Positions 29,486-38,896 are shown, numbered from the stretch's first letter. The stretch: DNA of 64,000 bases from Rhodococcus sp. ARC_M5 (GCF_022810405.1 NZ_JALGQE010000001.1:62001-126000), one strand, 5' to 3'. The notes: generated by a model not told the origin, from the sequence alone. Numbers and translations are program-made.

Positions 29486-30511
29486 TCAACTGCAGGACGG
29501 CACGTCGCCGCCCGAGCCGAGCGCCTGCAGCGCCTCGACAGCACCGTCCAACGATTCGACACGCACCAGCCTGAGGCCGTCCGGAACGTTCTGTTGCGCC
29601 TCACCACAGTTCGCGTCCGGCACCAGGAACGTCGTGGCTCCCGCCTCGCGGGCAGCGATCAGCTTGTACGGAATGCCGCCGATGGGGCCGACGGTTCCCT
29701 CGGCGTCGATGGTTCCCGTACCCGCGACGAAGTCGCCGTTGCTCAACTCACCGGGACTGAGCTTGTCCACCACGGCAAGGCTGAACATCAGCCCGGCCGA
29801 CGGTCCGCCCACGTCGGCGAGATTGAACGTCACGTCGAACGGCACATCGGGTTTCTCCTCGGGCGTGACGCCGAGATAGCCCTTGGAGTCGTCGTCGGGG
29901 CGAGCACCGAGCACCACCGAACCCGTCCGTGGCGTGCCGTCTCGCACGTACTCGATGTCGACGGAATCGCCCGGCGCCCGAGAACTGACGGCCTCACGAA
30001 CTGCCGACGCAGTGGCGACGGGAGTGCCGGCGACCGAGACGAGCGTGTCCCCGACGTTCAGCACGCCTGCAGCAGGGCCGTCCTCGGCGACGGTTGCCAC
30101 CGCGAGCGTTACCGGCAGATCCAGGTGATGCAGAGCGGCGAGCTCCGCACTGGACTCCGATGCCTCGAAATCCGCCTGATTGCCCTCTTGCACTTCTTCC
30201 CTCGTCTTGTCCGGCGGATAGACCTCCTCGCGCGGAACGAGGCCCTGCCGACCGCTGGCCCAGAAGGCGAGCGCCTCGAACAGGTTGAGCTGATCACGCA
30301 CGGCCACGGTCGTCATGTTCAGGTGGCCCGCGGTCGGATCGACCTCGGTTCCGTCGATCTGCACCACGGGTACCCCGTCGACGTCACCGAGAGTGTTGTA
30401 GGTCGGCCCGGGGCCGAGGGCGGCGAACGGAACTGCGACGACCGAGCCGGTGACGCCCAGCACCACCACCGGGACGAGCGCAGCGACAAGAGTGGCGATC
30501 CTTCGGTTCAC
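29486..30511 (-). CDS. Membrane-anchored PDZ / Lon-like serine protease
   Basis: 341 residues (Rv3194c-like). An N-terminal membrane anchor (TLVAALVPVVVLGVTGSVVAV) is followed by a PDZ domain near 130-205 (GPAAGVLNVGDTLVSVAG) and a C-terminal Lon-type protease domain. The Ser-Lys dyad is visible as Ser in VGGPSAGLMF and Lys in IGGIPYKLIAAREAG. It should act outside the membrane on secreted or membrane proteins, without an ATPase domain. It starts with GTG and is divergent from the zinc metalloprotease gene. The substrate is unknown. Confidence 0.92.
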   Translation of the reverse strand: MNRRIATLVAALVPVVVLGVTGSVVAVPFAALGPGPTYNTLGDVDGVPVVQIDGTEVDPTAGHLNMTTVAVRDQLNLFEALAFWASGRQGLVPREEVYPPDKTREEVQEGNQADFEASESSAELAALHHLDLPVTLAVATVAEDGPAAGVLNVGDTLVSVAGTPVATASAVREAVSSRAPGDSVDIEYVRDGTPRTGSVVLGARPDDDSKGYLGVTPEEKPDVPFDVTFNLADVGGPSAGLMFSLAVVDKLSPGELSNGDFVAGTGTIDAEGTVGPIGGIPYKLIAAREAGATTFLVPDANCGEAQQNVPDGLRLVRVESLDGAVEALQALGSGGDVPSCS

Positions 30512-30657
30512 TCGGTAGACACTAGATCCGAATCCCGTCGACTGCGCAGACCGCCCCTGTCGAGCGCGTCCGCGCCGGGGTCTCGCGGCCCGGAGTGTTC
30601 GCCGTCAGCGTGACGATCCACCACTCTCCGCGTTCATCGGGCTTGTACCGTTGAGGC

Positions 30658-32085
30658 ATGAGCAATTTTGGTTTCGGTGCCTCCGACGACGACCCGGACA
30701 AGAAGAAGGATCCGGACGGTTCGGGCAACCCTGCCGGTTTCGGCTTCGGTGCCGAGGGCTTCGACCCCGCGCAGCTGGGCCAGATGCTCACTCAGTTCGG
30801 TCAGATGCTCAGTGGCATGGGCGCTTCCGGCGGGACAGGTTCCGGACCGGTGAACTACGACCTGGCCAAGCAGCTGGCTCGTCAGCAGATGGGTGATTTC
30901 AGCCCGGTGTCCGCAGGTGAGCGAGAGGCGATCACCGACGCGGCACACCTAGCCGAGCTGTGGTTGGACGGGGCCACGACGCTACCGGCCGGTGCCACGA
31001 AGACCGTTGCGTGGACGCCGGTCGATTGGCTCGACAACACGATCGACACCTGGAAGAGACTGTGCGACCCCGTCGCCGAGCAGATTTCGGGCATGTGGAC
31101 TTCGGGCCTTCCCGCCGAGGCTCAGCAGATGGCCGGTCCGATGATGGGCATGTTGACGCAGATGGGCGGGATGGCCTTCGGTTCTCAGCTCGGCCAAGCG
31201 CTCGGTCAGCTCTCCAAGGAGGTGCTCACCTCCACCGACATCGGCCTACCGCTCGGACCGTCGGGCACGGCGGCGTTGCTGCCGTCGGCCATCTCGTCGT
31301 TCAGCGAGGGACTCGAGCAGCCCGAGCGCGAGGTTCTGGTGTTTCTCGCAGCGAGGGAGGCCGCGCATCAACGGCTCTACAGCCACATTCCGTGGTTGCG
31401 GCAACGGGTTCTTGCCACAGTCGAGGAGTACGCGCGCGGAATCAAGATGGATTTCTCGGCGATCGAGGAGGCAGCGGCAGGCCTCGACCCGTCCGCGCTG
31501 ACCGATCCGTCGAAGATCGAAGCCATCCTGCAGCAGGGTGCCTTCGAGCCGCAGACGACGCCGGAGCAGAAGCATGCTCTGGAACGGTTGGAGACGCTCC
31601 TGGCCCTGGTCGAGGGTTGGGTCGAGACCGTTGTCGCGGCTGCTCTCGGCGATCGCCTGCCCGGTGCTGTCGCACTCGGCGAAACCATTCGCCGACGCCG
31701 GGCGTCCGGTGGCCCGGCGGAGCAGACCTTCGCCACGTTGGTCGGCCTCGAACTGCGCCCCCGCAAGGTCCGCGAGGCTGCGGACCTGTGGCGTCAGCTT
31801 CTCGCCGCAGCCGACATCGAGGGACGCGACGGAGTGTGGGCCCACCCCGATCTGCTGCCCGACTCGTCGGATCTGGACAACCCCGCGGCGTTCATCGACC
31901 GTGTCGTCGGCGGCGGAACGTCGAGCTTCGACGACCCGATCGCCCAGCTCGAAGCCATGGAGGCCAAAGAGCGCGCCGAGGCCGCCGACAAGGCCGCGGG
32001 CACCGACGACAAGGCCGCCGACGACAAGGGCACCGACGACAAGGGCACCGACGACGGTCCCGAGAAGGGTTCATCCACAGCCTGA
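30658..32085 (+). CDS. Zinc-dependent metalloprotease (DUF2342 type)
   Basis: 475 residues (Rv3195-like). A Gly/Asp-rich N-terminus precedes a mainly helical domain with the family block LAAREAAHQRLYSHIPWLRQ, in which the Glu and His residues are the proposed zinc site. There is no signal peptide. The C-terminus is a low-complexity tandem repeat of D-K/G-T-D-D units (31990-32060, TDDKAADDKGTDDKGTDD) that is probably recent and variable. ATG follows GTTGAGGC. It forms a head-to-tail block with the E1-like and ABC1 genes. Proteolytic activity is assumed from family naming, not shown by this sequence. Confidence 0.85.
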   Translation: MSNFGFGASDDDPDKKKDPDGSGNPAGFGFGAEGFDPAQLGQMLTQFGQMLSGMGASGGTGSGPVNYDLAKQLARQQMGDFSPVSAGEREAITDAAHLAELWLDGATTLPAGATKTVAWTPVDWLDNTIDTWKRLCDPVAEQISGMWTSGLPAEAQQMAGPMMGMLTQMGGMAFGSQLGQALGQLSKEVLTSTDIGLPLGPSGTAALLPSAISSFSEGLEQPEREVLVFLAAREAAHQRLYSHIPWLRQRVLATVEEYARGIKMDFSAIEEAAAGLDPSALTDPSKIEAILQQGAFEPQTTPEQKHALERLETLLALVEGWVETVVAAALGDRLPGAVALGETIRRRRASGGPAEQTFATLVGLELRPRKVREAADLWRQLLAAADIEGRDGVWAHPDLLPDSSDLDNPAAFIDRVVGGGTSSFDDPIAQLEAMEAKERAEAADKAAGTDDKAADDKGTDDKGTDDGPEKGSSTA

Positions 32086-32208
32086 ACCGGTCGGTCTTGC
32101 ACCACTTCGATCGAACTCGTCGAACGCCTGCTCGCAGGCCCTTCCACCCTGTGGATAACCTGCCCTGAGCGGGCGTTCTTCGCTGTCGTCGCTGTCAGAG
32201 TGTGTCTC

Positions 32209-33102
32209 ATGATCACAACGACCGTTCGACTCGATCCTGCAGTGGCGATTCTGCCGCGTCGAGACGGCACCGTGCAGTTGGGCTGGAATCCCGAGAGCAG
32301 CGTCGTCGTCACTCCCCCTCCCGGTGCAGAGCCTGGTTCGATACTCGAAATACTTCGACTGCTGGCCGCAGGCCATTCCAGGCCGCACATCGTCTGCCAC
32401 GCAATGACATTGGGACTGTCCGCCAATCGAACATCGGCCATGCTCGGCGAACTGGAGGATTCCGGTCTGCTGATGCACGGCACGAGCGAACCGGTGCCAC
32501 CCGACGCCTCGCGACGGACCTCGCCCACCGGACCGGGGTCGGTGAGAACGATCCACCTCGTGGGGCGGGGTCCGATCTCCGACGCATTGGCGTCGGGTCT
32601 GAGTCGAACCAGCGTGGCGGTCAGCCGGACGAGTCTGACGCCGACTCGCTACCCACACTCGATCGTGAAGGCGTGGAACTACGACGTCGTCGTGCTTGCC
32701 GACGATCTGGTCGCAGAGCCCCGACTGGTGACGGATCTGGTGCGGCTGCGTATCCCCCATCTGCAGGTGCGGCTACGAGACGGGAAGGGCATCGTCGGCC
32801 CGTTCGTGTTGCCCGGTCGAACGAGTTGCCTACGGTGCGCAGATCTGACGCGGTGCGATCTCGAACCCGAGTGGCCGCATCTGTCCGCGCAGTTGCTCGG
32901 TACCGTCGGTCAGGCCAGCAGTGCGACGGTGCTGGCCACGGCGGCGTTCGCATTCGCTCAGCTGGAGAATCTCATCGGCAGGTCCGACCCCGCGCTACCG
33001 GAAACCGCCGACTGCACCATGGAACTGGAGTTCGGTGCCGCTGGGACAACCGTCCACAAACGACTGTGGTCCAAGCACCCGCACTGCGATTGCTGGCACT
33101 GA
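32209..33102 (+). CDS. E1/ThiF-like, TOMM-leader-binding-type protein
   Basis: 297 residues (Rv3196-like). An N-terminal winged-helix-like part (about 25-90) precedes a Rossmann-like segment (VRTIHLVGRGPISDALASGL), then VLPGRTSCLRCADLTRCD and a C-terminal HPHCDCW. These four Cys form the zinc site seen in the cyclodehydratase/E1-like proteins of azole-peptide pathways. No precursor peptide or YcaO partner is visible nearby, so a peptide-modifying role is only a family hint. It lies between the metalloprotease and the ABC1 kinase on one strand. ATG 32209 is preferred to the GTG nine bases earlier. Confidence 0.78.
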   Translation: MITTTVRLDPAVAILPRRDGTVQLGWNPESSVVVTPPPGAEPGSILEILRLLAAGHSRPHIVCHAMTLGLSANRTSAMLGELEDSGLLMHGTSEPVPPDASRRTSPTGPGSVRTIHLVGRGPISDALASGLSRTSVAVSRTSLTPTRYPHSIVKAWNYDVVVLADDLVAEPRLVTDLVRLRIPHLQVRLRDGKGIVGPFVLPGRTSCLRCADLTRCDLEPEWPHLSAQLLGTVGQASSATVLATAAFAFAQLENLIGRSDPALPETADCTMELEFGAAGTTVHKRLWSKHPHCDCWH

Positions 33103-33193
33103 ACAAGGCACTGGAAGCGAGCTCACCTCGTTCGATGGGGGTCGAGAGGGGACGGTCCGAGCAATTGTCGGCAGGTTCAGCCATGATGGAGCT

Positions 33194-34504
33194 GTGTCTG
33201 ACATACCGCGCCGTGGATCGACTCGTACTGCAAAACTGGCCAGCATTCCCCTCGGGATGGCGGGTCGTGCTGCCATGGGGTTCGGCAAGAAGCTCGCCGG
33301 CGGCAATCGTGACGAGATCGATGCGGACATGGCCGCAAAGGCAGCCGAACAGCTCTTCTCCGTCCTCGGGGAGCTCAAGGGCGGTGCCATGAAGCTCGGC
33401 CAGATGCTCTCGGTGATGGAAGCGGCTGTTCCGGAAGAGTATTCGGAGCCGTACCGCGAGGCACTGACCAAACTGCAGGCGCAGGGCCCGCCCATGCCCG
33501 CGAAGACCGTGCATCGGGTGTTGGACCAGCAACTCGGAACGGCGTGGCGGTCACGTTTCCTCGATTTCGACGACACTGCGATCGCCTCGGCCAGCATCGG
33601 ACAGGTGCACCGCGCAACCTGGGCCGACGGACGCGATGTCGCGGTCAAGATCCAGTACCCCGGTGCAGATGACGCATTGCGCTCCGACCTCAAAACACTC
33701 TCGCGGTTCGCGAACCTGTTCAGCACGGTGCTCGCGGGCACGGACGTCAAGCCGGTGCTCGAAGAATTGACCGCTCGTACCGAGGACGAGCTGGACTACC
33801 GTATCGAGGCCGCGAATCAACGTGCCTTCAGCAAGGAATTCGCAGGCGATTCACAGTTCGCGATTCCCAAGATCGTCGCCAGTGCTCCCAAAGTCGTTGT
33901 CAGCGAATGGATGACGGGTAGGCCGCTGGCCGATGTGATCGCGAACGGGACGGCCGAGGAACGTAACCAGGCGGGCGAACTGCTCGCATTGTTCGCCTTC
34001 GTGTCCCCGGCGCGGGCGAGGTTGCTGCACGCCGACCCTCATCCGGGCAACTTCATGATGCTCGACGACGGTCGGATGGGCGTCATCGACTTCGGGGCCT
34101 GCGCTCCGATGCCCGACGGTCTCCCGCCCGTCCTGGGTCGGATGGTCTCGCTCGCACGCGACGAGAAGTACGAGGAACTGGTCGAGTTGTTCACCGAGAG
34201 CGGCTTCGTCGTTCCTGGACGCACGGTCACGGAGAAGGAGATCGCAGACTACCTGCGCCCGTTCACCGATCCGATTCACACCGAATCGTTCCACTTCACC
34301 CGCGCCTGGCTGCAGAAAGCCGCGGGCACCGCCGCAGATTTCAACAGTGCGCAGTTCCGCACCGTTCGTGCACTGAACATGCCTGCCGAATACGTGATGA
34401 TCTTTCGCGTGCTGGGCGGATTGGTCGGAATCTGTGCCCAACTCGACGCCTACGCGCCGTACATGGCCATCCTGACCGAGTGGATGCCCGGCTTCACCGA
34501 CTGA
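33194..34504 (+). CDS. ABC1/UbiB-family atypical kinase
   Basis: 436 residues (Rv3197-like). The family motif KxGQ appears as GGAMKLGQMLSVM near residue 60; the Ala-rich nucleotide loop is ASASIGQVHRA; the Lys is in DVAVKIQYPG; the catalytic and metal motifs are LLHADPHPGNFMML and VIDFGAC. UbiB proteins support quinone or lipid metabolism, and a mycobacterial relative has been reported as an ATPase affecting macrolide tolerance. GTG at 33194 is preceded by GGAG. It ends 34 bases from the convergent whiB7 gene. Confidence 0.9.
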   Translation: MSDIPRRGSTRTAKLASIPLGMAGRAAMGFGKKLAGGNRDEIDADMAAKAAEQLFSVLGELKGGAMKLGQMLSVMEAAVPEEYSEPYREALTKLQAQGPPMPAKTVHRVLDQQLGTAWRSRFLDFDDTAIASASIGQVHRATWADGRDVAVKIQYPGADDALRSDLKTLSRFANLFSTVLAGTDVKPVLEELTARTEDELDYRIEAANQRAFSKEFAGDSQFAIPKIVASAPKVVVSEWMTGRPLADVIANGTAEERNQAGELLALFAFVSPARARLLHADPHPGNFMMLDDGRMGVIDFGACAPMPDGLPPVLGRMVSLARDEKYEELVELFTESGFVVPGRTVTEKEIADYLRPFTDPIHTESFHFTRAWLQKAAGTAADFNSAQFRTVRALNMPAEYVMIFRVLGGLVGICAQLDAYAPYMAILTEWMPGFTD

Positions 34505-34538
34505 TTCGTTCGGCGAAACCGGGCACCGGTCTCGGACG

Positions 34539-34859
34539 TCATGCTGCGTTCTTGCGCGGCCGTCCACGAGGACGCTTGCGGGCGATGACGACACCCTGCT
34601 CGAGGATCTCGCCTCCCCACACGCCCCACGGCTCGGCGCGGTCGAGAGCCGCACTCAGGCAGGTGCGTCGGATGGGGCACTCGGCGCACAGCGCCTTGGC
34701 CTGCTCCAGTTCGGCGGGGGTATCGGCGAACCACATGTCGGGGTTCGCCGCTCGGCAGGGCACGGACAGTGCCAGCTCGACCGATTCGGTCGAATACTGT
34801 GCAGCGTAGGCACTCTCGGACTCCGGTCGGCATGTCGTCCGGATCGTGGCGGTTGACAC
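34539..34859 (-). CDS. whiB7: WhiB7, redox-sensing transcription activator of antibiotic resistance
   Basis: 106 residues. It carries an Fe-S cluster, binds the housekeeping sigma factor and activates intrinsic resistance genes. Four cysteines (C-RAANPDMW, then CAECPIRRTC), the turn EPWGVWGGE and the C-terminal AT-hook RPRGRPRK identify WhiB7 rather than other Wbl proteins. The GTG start is preceded by AGAGGAG at seven bases. It is expressed from a leader of about 520 bases with its own promoter, leader ORF and attenuator, annotated separately. Its DNA target, an AT-rich element beside the -35, is found at its own promoter. Confidence 0.96.
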   Translation of the reverse strand: MSTATIRTTCRPESESAYAAQYSTESVELALSVPCRAANPDMWFADTPAELEQAKALCAECPIRRTCLSAALDRAEPWGVWGGEILEQGVVIARKRPRGRPRKNAA

Positions 34860-34956
34860 GTCGGTCTCCTCTACTTTTCGTGCGGCGTCGTTATCGGTTC
34901 GAGGGGTGATGCGAACCTGTCGGCCTCACGCTCGGATAGAGGAACTACCTGAACGA

Positions 34957-34991
34957 GAAAGGCCACGGTCCGCGAGTGCGGGTCCGTGGCC
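34957..34991 (-). terminator. Intrinsic attenuator in the whiB7 leader
   Basis: GGCCACGG-AC-CCGC, loop ACTC, GCGG-A-CCGTGGCC followed by TTTCTCG, about 100 bases before the whiB7 start and 21 bases after the leader ORF stop. This fits transcription attenuation relieved when ribosomes stall in the leader ORF, as described for mycobacterial whiB7. Confidence 0.85.
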
Positions 34992-35012
34992 TGGTGGGGC
35001 TTGTCGAAGCGT

Positions 35013-35318
35013 CTACCGACAGTGAAGTCGGTGTCTGCTGTCGAGCACGGACGCACGTGGTGCGCGGTGACGGCGAGCTGCCTGGGCAACGGCTTTCGCT
35101 CCTGGTGCCAGGGCAACCTGGGCGGAATTCGACCCCGAGACCGCGTATGCGGACTCCTGGATGGGGCCGAAAGCGGAGGAACGAATCCACGTCTGCGCAA
35201 CAGAGCCTGTAGCGGCGGCAGGAGTGCCGAGGGGGGCCACTCCGAAAGGTGCCGTGCCGAGGACAGGGCTGAACGCGACGGTTGCGTTGGCAACGGCGGC
35301 GTGCAATGTGTTGATCAT
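35013..35318 (-). CDS. whiB7 leader ORF (uORF)
   Basis: A frame of 101 codons beginning MINTLHAAVANATVAFSPV, preceded by AGGAG nine bases before the ATG, between the whiB7 promoter and its attenuator. The peptide is Ala/Ser/Val-rich early and Arg/His-rich at the end, with no recognisable domain. Position and ribosome-binding site suggest a regulatory leader whose translation senses ribosome inhibitors, as in mycobacteria. Whether the whole length matters or a shorter frame is the true sensor cannot be told. Confidence 0.65.
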   Translation of the reverse strand: MINTLHAAVANATVAFSPVLGTAPFGVAPLGTPAAATGSVAQTWIRSSAFGPIQESAYAVSGSNSAQVALAPGAKAVAQAARRHRAPRASVLDSRHRLHCR

Positions 35319-35387
35319 TTTCTTCAGCTCCTGTTCTGGTCTCGACGGCGGATTGGACAGTGCGCGGTCTCCCGCGGCACGTGAAAC

Positions 35388-35427
35388 AGACTAAGCCCCC
35401 CGCCGAGATCTGCACAAGTTATTTTTG
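35388..35427 (-). promoter_or_regulatory. WhiB7-autoregulated promoter of whiB7
   Basis: Reading on the minus strand: AT-rich CAAAAATAAC, then -35 TTGTGC (35417-35412), an 18-base spacer and -10 TAGTCT (35393-35388). An AT-rich block directly upstream of the -35 is the known WhiB7 target. Transcription should start near 35380. Confidence 0.75.
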
Positions 35428-35461
35428 ACCTGGGGATTCCCATATTGTGTGGGCCGGCTCG

Positions 35462-37585
35462 TCACCTGTCCGAGGCCCGCACCACGGTGAGCACTTCGTC
35501 GCCGAACCGCTCCAGCTTCTTGGCCCCGATTCCCGGAATCGCCACCAGCCCACGCTCGTCCTGCGGTTGCTGTTCCGCTATGGCGGTCAGCGTGTTGTCG
35601 CTGAACACCACGTACGCGGGCACCTTCAGTTCGCGGGACTTGTCCAATCGCCACGACTTGAGTGCATCGAGCAGCGCGATGTCGACGTTCGACGGACAAC
35701 TGTCGCACCGACCCAGCATGGTCGCGGACGTGCCGATCAGGGGCTTGCCGCACAACCGACACTTGGGCCCGGACTTCTTGGCCGCGGGCGCGGCAATACG
35801 CGAGGCGGGTGAATCCTCGGGGATCAGACCGTTGAGAAACCTCGACCGGCGCCGCGATTTGCGTCCGCCCTCGTTGCGGGCGAGCGCCCAGGACAGATGC
35901 AGGTGGACGCGAGCGCGCGTGACGCCGACGTAGAGCAACCTGCGTTCCTCCTCGACGGCCGCCTCGTTGTTGGCACTGGGATCGTTGCCGATCGCGTGCG
36001 AGATCGGCAGAGTGCCGTCGGCGAGACCGACGATGAACACCGCGTCCCACTCGAGTCCCTTCGCCGCGTGCAGCGACGCGAGAGTGACGCCTTGAACCGT
36101 CGGCGGATGCCGTGCCTCGGCCCGTGCGGCGAGCTCACCCAACAACTTCTCGAGGGTGAGGTCGGCATCGTGCACCAGAAGTTCTTCGGTGAGCTGCACC
36201 AGACCGCCGAGCGATGCCCACTTCTCGCGGGCCTGTGCGCCGGTCGGCTCGGTTGCCGTCAGGCCGAGCGGGGCCAGGACTGCCCGCACCAGAGCCGGTA
36301 ATCCCTCGCCCGCCTGCGCGCCGTCGGGCAGATCGTCGCGACCGCCTGCCTGCCGCAACGCGTTGACGCCCTGCCGCACCTCGGGTCTGGTGAAGAAGCC
36401 CTCACCCCCGCGCACCTGATACGGGATCTTCATCTCCGTCAACGCCTGCTCGTGCGCCTCGGACTGCGCGTTGATGCGGTACAGAATCGCGATCTCGGCC
36501 GGCTCGACGCCCTTCGAGATCAGCCTCTTGATCGCCCGCGCCACACCGTCGGCCTCCGCCGGCTCGTCGTCGTACTCGAAGAACTCGGGCTCGGGTCCCG
36601 GCTCGCGCTGGCCGATCAATTGCAGTCGGGTACCGGCAATGCGACCACGAGCGGCTCCGATGACGCGGTTCGCCAGCGACACCACTTCGGGAGTCGACCG
36701 GTAGTCGCGTTCGAGCCGAACCACGGTGGCTTCGGGGTACTTTCGGGAGAAGTCGAGCAGATACCGCGGGGACGCGCCGGTGAACGAGTAGATGGTCTGG
36801 TTCGCGTCGCCGACCACGGTGAGATCGTCGCGCTCACCCACCCAGGCGTCGAGCACACGTTGCTGCAGCGGCGTCACGTCCTGGTACTCGTCCACGACGA
36901 AGCAGCGATAGCGCTCGCGGAACTCGTCGGCCACCGACGAGTGCTCTTCGAGTGCTGCCGCCGTGTGCAGGAGAAGGTCGTCGAAATCGAGCAACATCCC
37001 GTCTCCGCCACGAGACTTGAGCTCCTCGTATCCCGCGTACACGGCGGCGACCTTGGTCGCGTCCATCGGAACGTCGCGGCGGTTGCTCGCCGCAACACGC
37101 GGATAGTCCTCGGGGGCGATCAACGATCCCTTGGCCCATTCGATCTCTCCGGCGAGATCTCGGATGGCGTCCGTCGACGTCGACACGCCGGCGCGGTTCG
37201 CCGCCTGCGAGACGACGGTGAACTTGCGATCGAGAAGCTGCCATCCCGTGTCACCGACCACCTGCGGCCAGAAGTACTTGAGCTGACGCATGGCCGCGGC
37301 GTGGAACGTACGCGCCTGCACCGGAGGTCCGTCTCCCCCGACGCCGAGCTCGCGCAGGCGTCCGCGCATCTCACCGGCCGCGCGCGCCGTGAACGTCACC
37401 GCCAGCACCTGCCCCGATGACACGTGACCGGCAGAGACGAGGTGGGCGATGCGGCGGGTGATCGTGCGCGTCTTTCCCGTGCCCGCACCGGCCAGAACGC
37501 AGACCGGGCCGCGGGGGGCAAGTACCGCCGCGGATTGCTCCGGATCGAGCCCGGCGGTCATCGCGTCGTCAGCCATGGGGTCCAT
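35462..37585 (-). CDS. uvrD2: DNA helicase UvrD2 (SF1, with HRDC domain)
   Basis: About 707 residues. An SF1A helicase of DNA repair, essential in M. tuberculosis. Walker A is [19 protein letters not shown] near residue 30; motif II is [16 protein letters not shown]; further motifs are [25 protein letters not shown] and [15 protein letters not shown] four-Cys zinc element (CRLCGKPL...GRCDSC) links to a C-terminal HRDC domain ending in [15 protein letters not shown]. This domain order is diagnostic for UvrD2. ATG 37585 or 37576 is the likely start; neither has a clear ribosome-binding site. It is divergent from the mycoredoxin gene. Confidence 0.94.
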   Translation of the reverse strand: MDPMADDAMTAGLDPEQSAAVLAPRGPVCVLAGAGTGKTRTITRRIAHLVSAGHVSSGQVLAVTFTARAAGEMRGRLRELGVGGDGPPVQARTFHAAAMRQLKYFWPQVVGDTGWQLLDRKFTVVSQAANRAGVSTSTDAIRDLAGEIEWAKGSLIAPEDYPRVAASNRRDVPMDATKVAAVYAGYEELKSRGGDGMLLDFDDLLLHTAAALEEHSSVADEFRERYRCFVVDEYQDVTPLQQRVLDAWVGERDDLTVVGDANQTIYSFTGASPRYLLDFSRKYPEATVVRLERDYRSTPEVVSLANRVIGAARGRIAGTRLQLIGQREPGPEPEFFEYDDEPAEADGVARAIKRLISKGVEPAEIAILYRINAQSEAHEQALTEMKIPYQVRGGEGFFTRPEVRQGVNALRQAGGRDDLPDGAQAGEGLPALVRAVLAPLGLTATEPTGAQAREKWASLGGLVQLTEELLVHDADLTLEKLLGELAARAEARHPPTVQGVTLASLHAAKGLEWDAVFIVGLADGTLPISHAIGNDPSANNEAAVEEERRLLYVGVTRARVHLHLSWALARNEGGRKSRRRSRFLNGLIPEDSPASRIAAPAAKKSGPKCRLCGKPLIGTSATMLGRCDSCPSNVDIALLDALKSWRLDKSRELKVPAYVVFSDNTLTAIAEQQPQDERGLVAIPGIGAKKLERFGDEVLTVVRASDR

Positions 37586-37692
37586 TGTGTCAGTGCGTAC
37601 CGACAGTTCCACCCGGGCCCGAACGCATCGGCGAACGACCGATGCCGGTAGCGGCCGGAACAATCGCGTCGGCGCTCCTGTTGACTGTTGTC

Positions 37693-37962
37693 GTGACCAC
37701 TTCCGAGAACACCCAGCAGAGTCCAGCCGCGTTGACCGTCTACTCCACCACGTGGTGCGGTTACTGCCGCCGGCTCAAGACCCAGCTCGACCAGGCCGGA
37801 ATCGAGTACGCCGAGATCGACATCGAGCAGAACCCGGAGTCGGCCGACTTCGTCGGCAGCGTCAACAACGGCAACCATGTGGTGCCGACCGTGCTCTTCG
37901 CCGACGGCTCGACTGCGACGAACCCCTCTCTGGCCGAAGTCAAGAGCGCGCTGTCGATCTGA
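37693..37962 (+). CDS. mrx1: Mycoredoxin (glutaredoxin-fold)
   Basis: 89 residues. Mycoredoxin-1 reduces mycothiol mixed disulfides on proteins. The active site is [11 protein letters not shown] near residue 18, followed by the cis-Pro segment [18 protein letters not shown]. Length and sequence match Rv3198A. The GTG at 37693 gives an N-terminus like the family; a longer frame upstream would overlap the divergent uvrD2 start. It ends seven bases before the convergent nudC stop. Confidence 0.92.
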   Translation: MTTSENTQQSPAALTVYSTTWCGYCRRLKTQLDQAGIEYAEIDIEQNPESADFVGSVNNGNHVVPTVLFADGSTATNPSLAEVKSALSI

Positions 37963-37969
37963 CCGACCG

Positions 37970-38878
37970 TCAGGCCGTCGCCGCCCACGCCTCCAGCATG
38001 CCGCGTGCGATGGAGATCGAGCCCGGTAGCAGCAACCGAGAGGTCGAATCCGATCCCCAGTCGCCCAGCTCGAGTGCCGCGAGGACCTCTGCTCGATCGA
38101 ACCAGTGGGCCTCGGCGATCTCGCCGTCCTGAAAGTGCAGCGGTTGCTCCGGGTCGGCGACGGCGGAGAACCCGATCATCACCGATCGTGGAAACGGCCA
38201 CGGCTGACTGCCCAGATATTCGATACCGGAGACGTCGAGGCCCACTTCTTCTCTGATCTCGCGTGTGACACAGGTTTCCAACGATTCGCCGGCCTCGACG
38301 AAGCCCGCCAGCACCGAGAAGCGACGCTCGGGCCACGCGGGTGCTCGGGCCAGCAGTACTCGGTCGCCGCCGTCGTGAACCAGACAGATCACTGCCGGAT
38401 CGGTACGCGGAAATTCTTCGTGGCCGGTGGACGTGCTGGTCCGCGACCACCCTGCGCTCGACGGAGCGGACGGCGCACCGTCCAGCGAGCTGAACTGCGC
38501 GCTCGCATGCCAGTTGAGGATCGCCAGCGCGCCGGTCACCATCGACAACGCGGTGCTGTCGAGGCGATCACCATCGGTACGCAGATCCCCCAGCGTGCCC
38601 TGCACCACCTCCACCCGCCTGGCCCACAGGTGTCGGTCCCCGTGGATTCCGAGAAAGACCGCGTCGGGCGTGGGCTCCGCTGCGACGTCCGCGGCAGGGA
38701 CGAGAACCAGGCCCTTCTCGTCCACCGAGAACCTGCCTCTGCCGTCGACGCTCAGGATGCGAGCAGTCGGCCAACCCGCTGCCAATGCTGCGGTGTCTCG
38801 GCGCAGTTCTTCTGCCCTGTTCAGTGGCGATCGGGACAGTCGAGGTGGGTGAGCGAGTTGGAATTTCGGCACGCGCAC
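37970..38878 (-). CDS. nudC: NAD(+)/NADH diphosphatase NudC
   Basis: 302 residues. It hydrolyses NAD(H) to NMN(H) and AMP, and relatives remove NAD caps from RNA. In mycobacteria it degrades NAD adducts of isoniazid and ethionamide. The Nudix box is GFVEAGESLETCVTREIREEVGL near 195, followed by the NudC-specific SQPWPFPRSVM. Unlike E. coli NudC, no CxxC zinc-ribbon pair is visible in the linker (residues about 125-165). It lies in the same order as Rv3199c. Confidence 0.94.
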   Translation of the reverse strand: MRVPKFQLAHPPRLSRSPLNRAEELRRDTAALAAGWPTARILSVDGRGRFSVDEKGLVLVPAADVAAEPTPDAVFLGIHGDRHLWARRVEVVQGTLGDLRTDGDRLDSTALSMVTGALAILNWHASAQFSSLDGAPSAPSSAGWSRTSTSTGHEEFPRTDPAVICLVHDGGDRVLLARAPAWPERRFSVLAGFVEAGESLETCVTREIREEVGLDVSGIEYLGSQPWPFPRSVMIGFSAVADPEQPLHFQDGEIAEAHWFDRAEVLAALELGDWGSDSTSRLLLPGSISIARGMLEAWAATA

Positions 38879-38896
38879 GACCCTACTTGCCCGCGG

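Noticed and set aside
31984-32062. Short tandem repeat as a CRISPR or mobile-element remnant
   Set aside because: It is an in-frame coding repeat of Asp/Lys/Thr codons in the metalloprotease tail, with no spacers or flanking duplications.
37585-37692. N-terminal extension of mycoredoxin starting at 37585
   Set aside because: It would overlap the divergent uvrD2 start and is absent from family members, which begin near the GTG at 37693.
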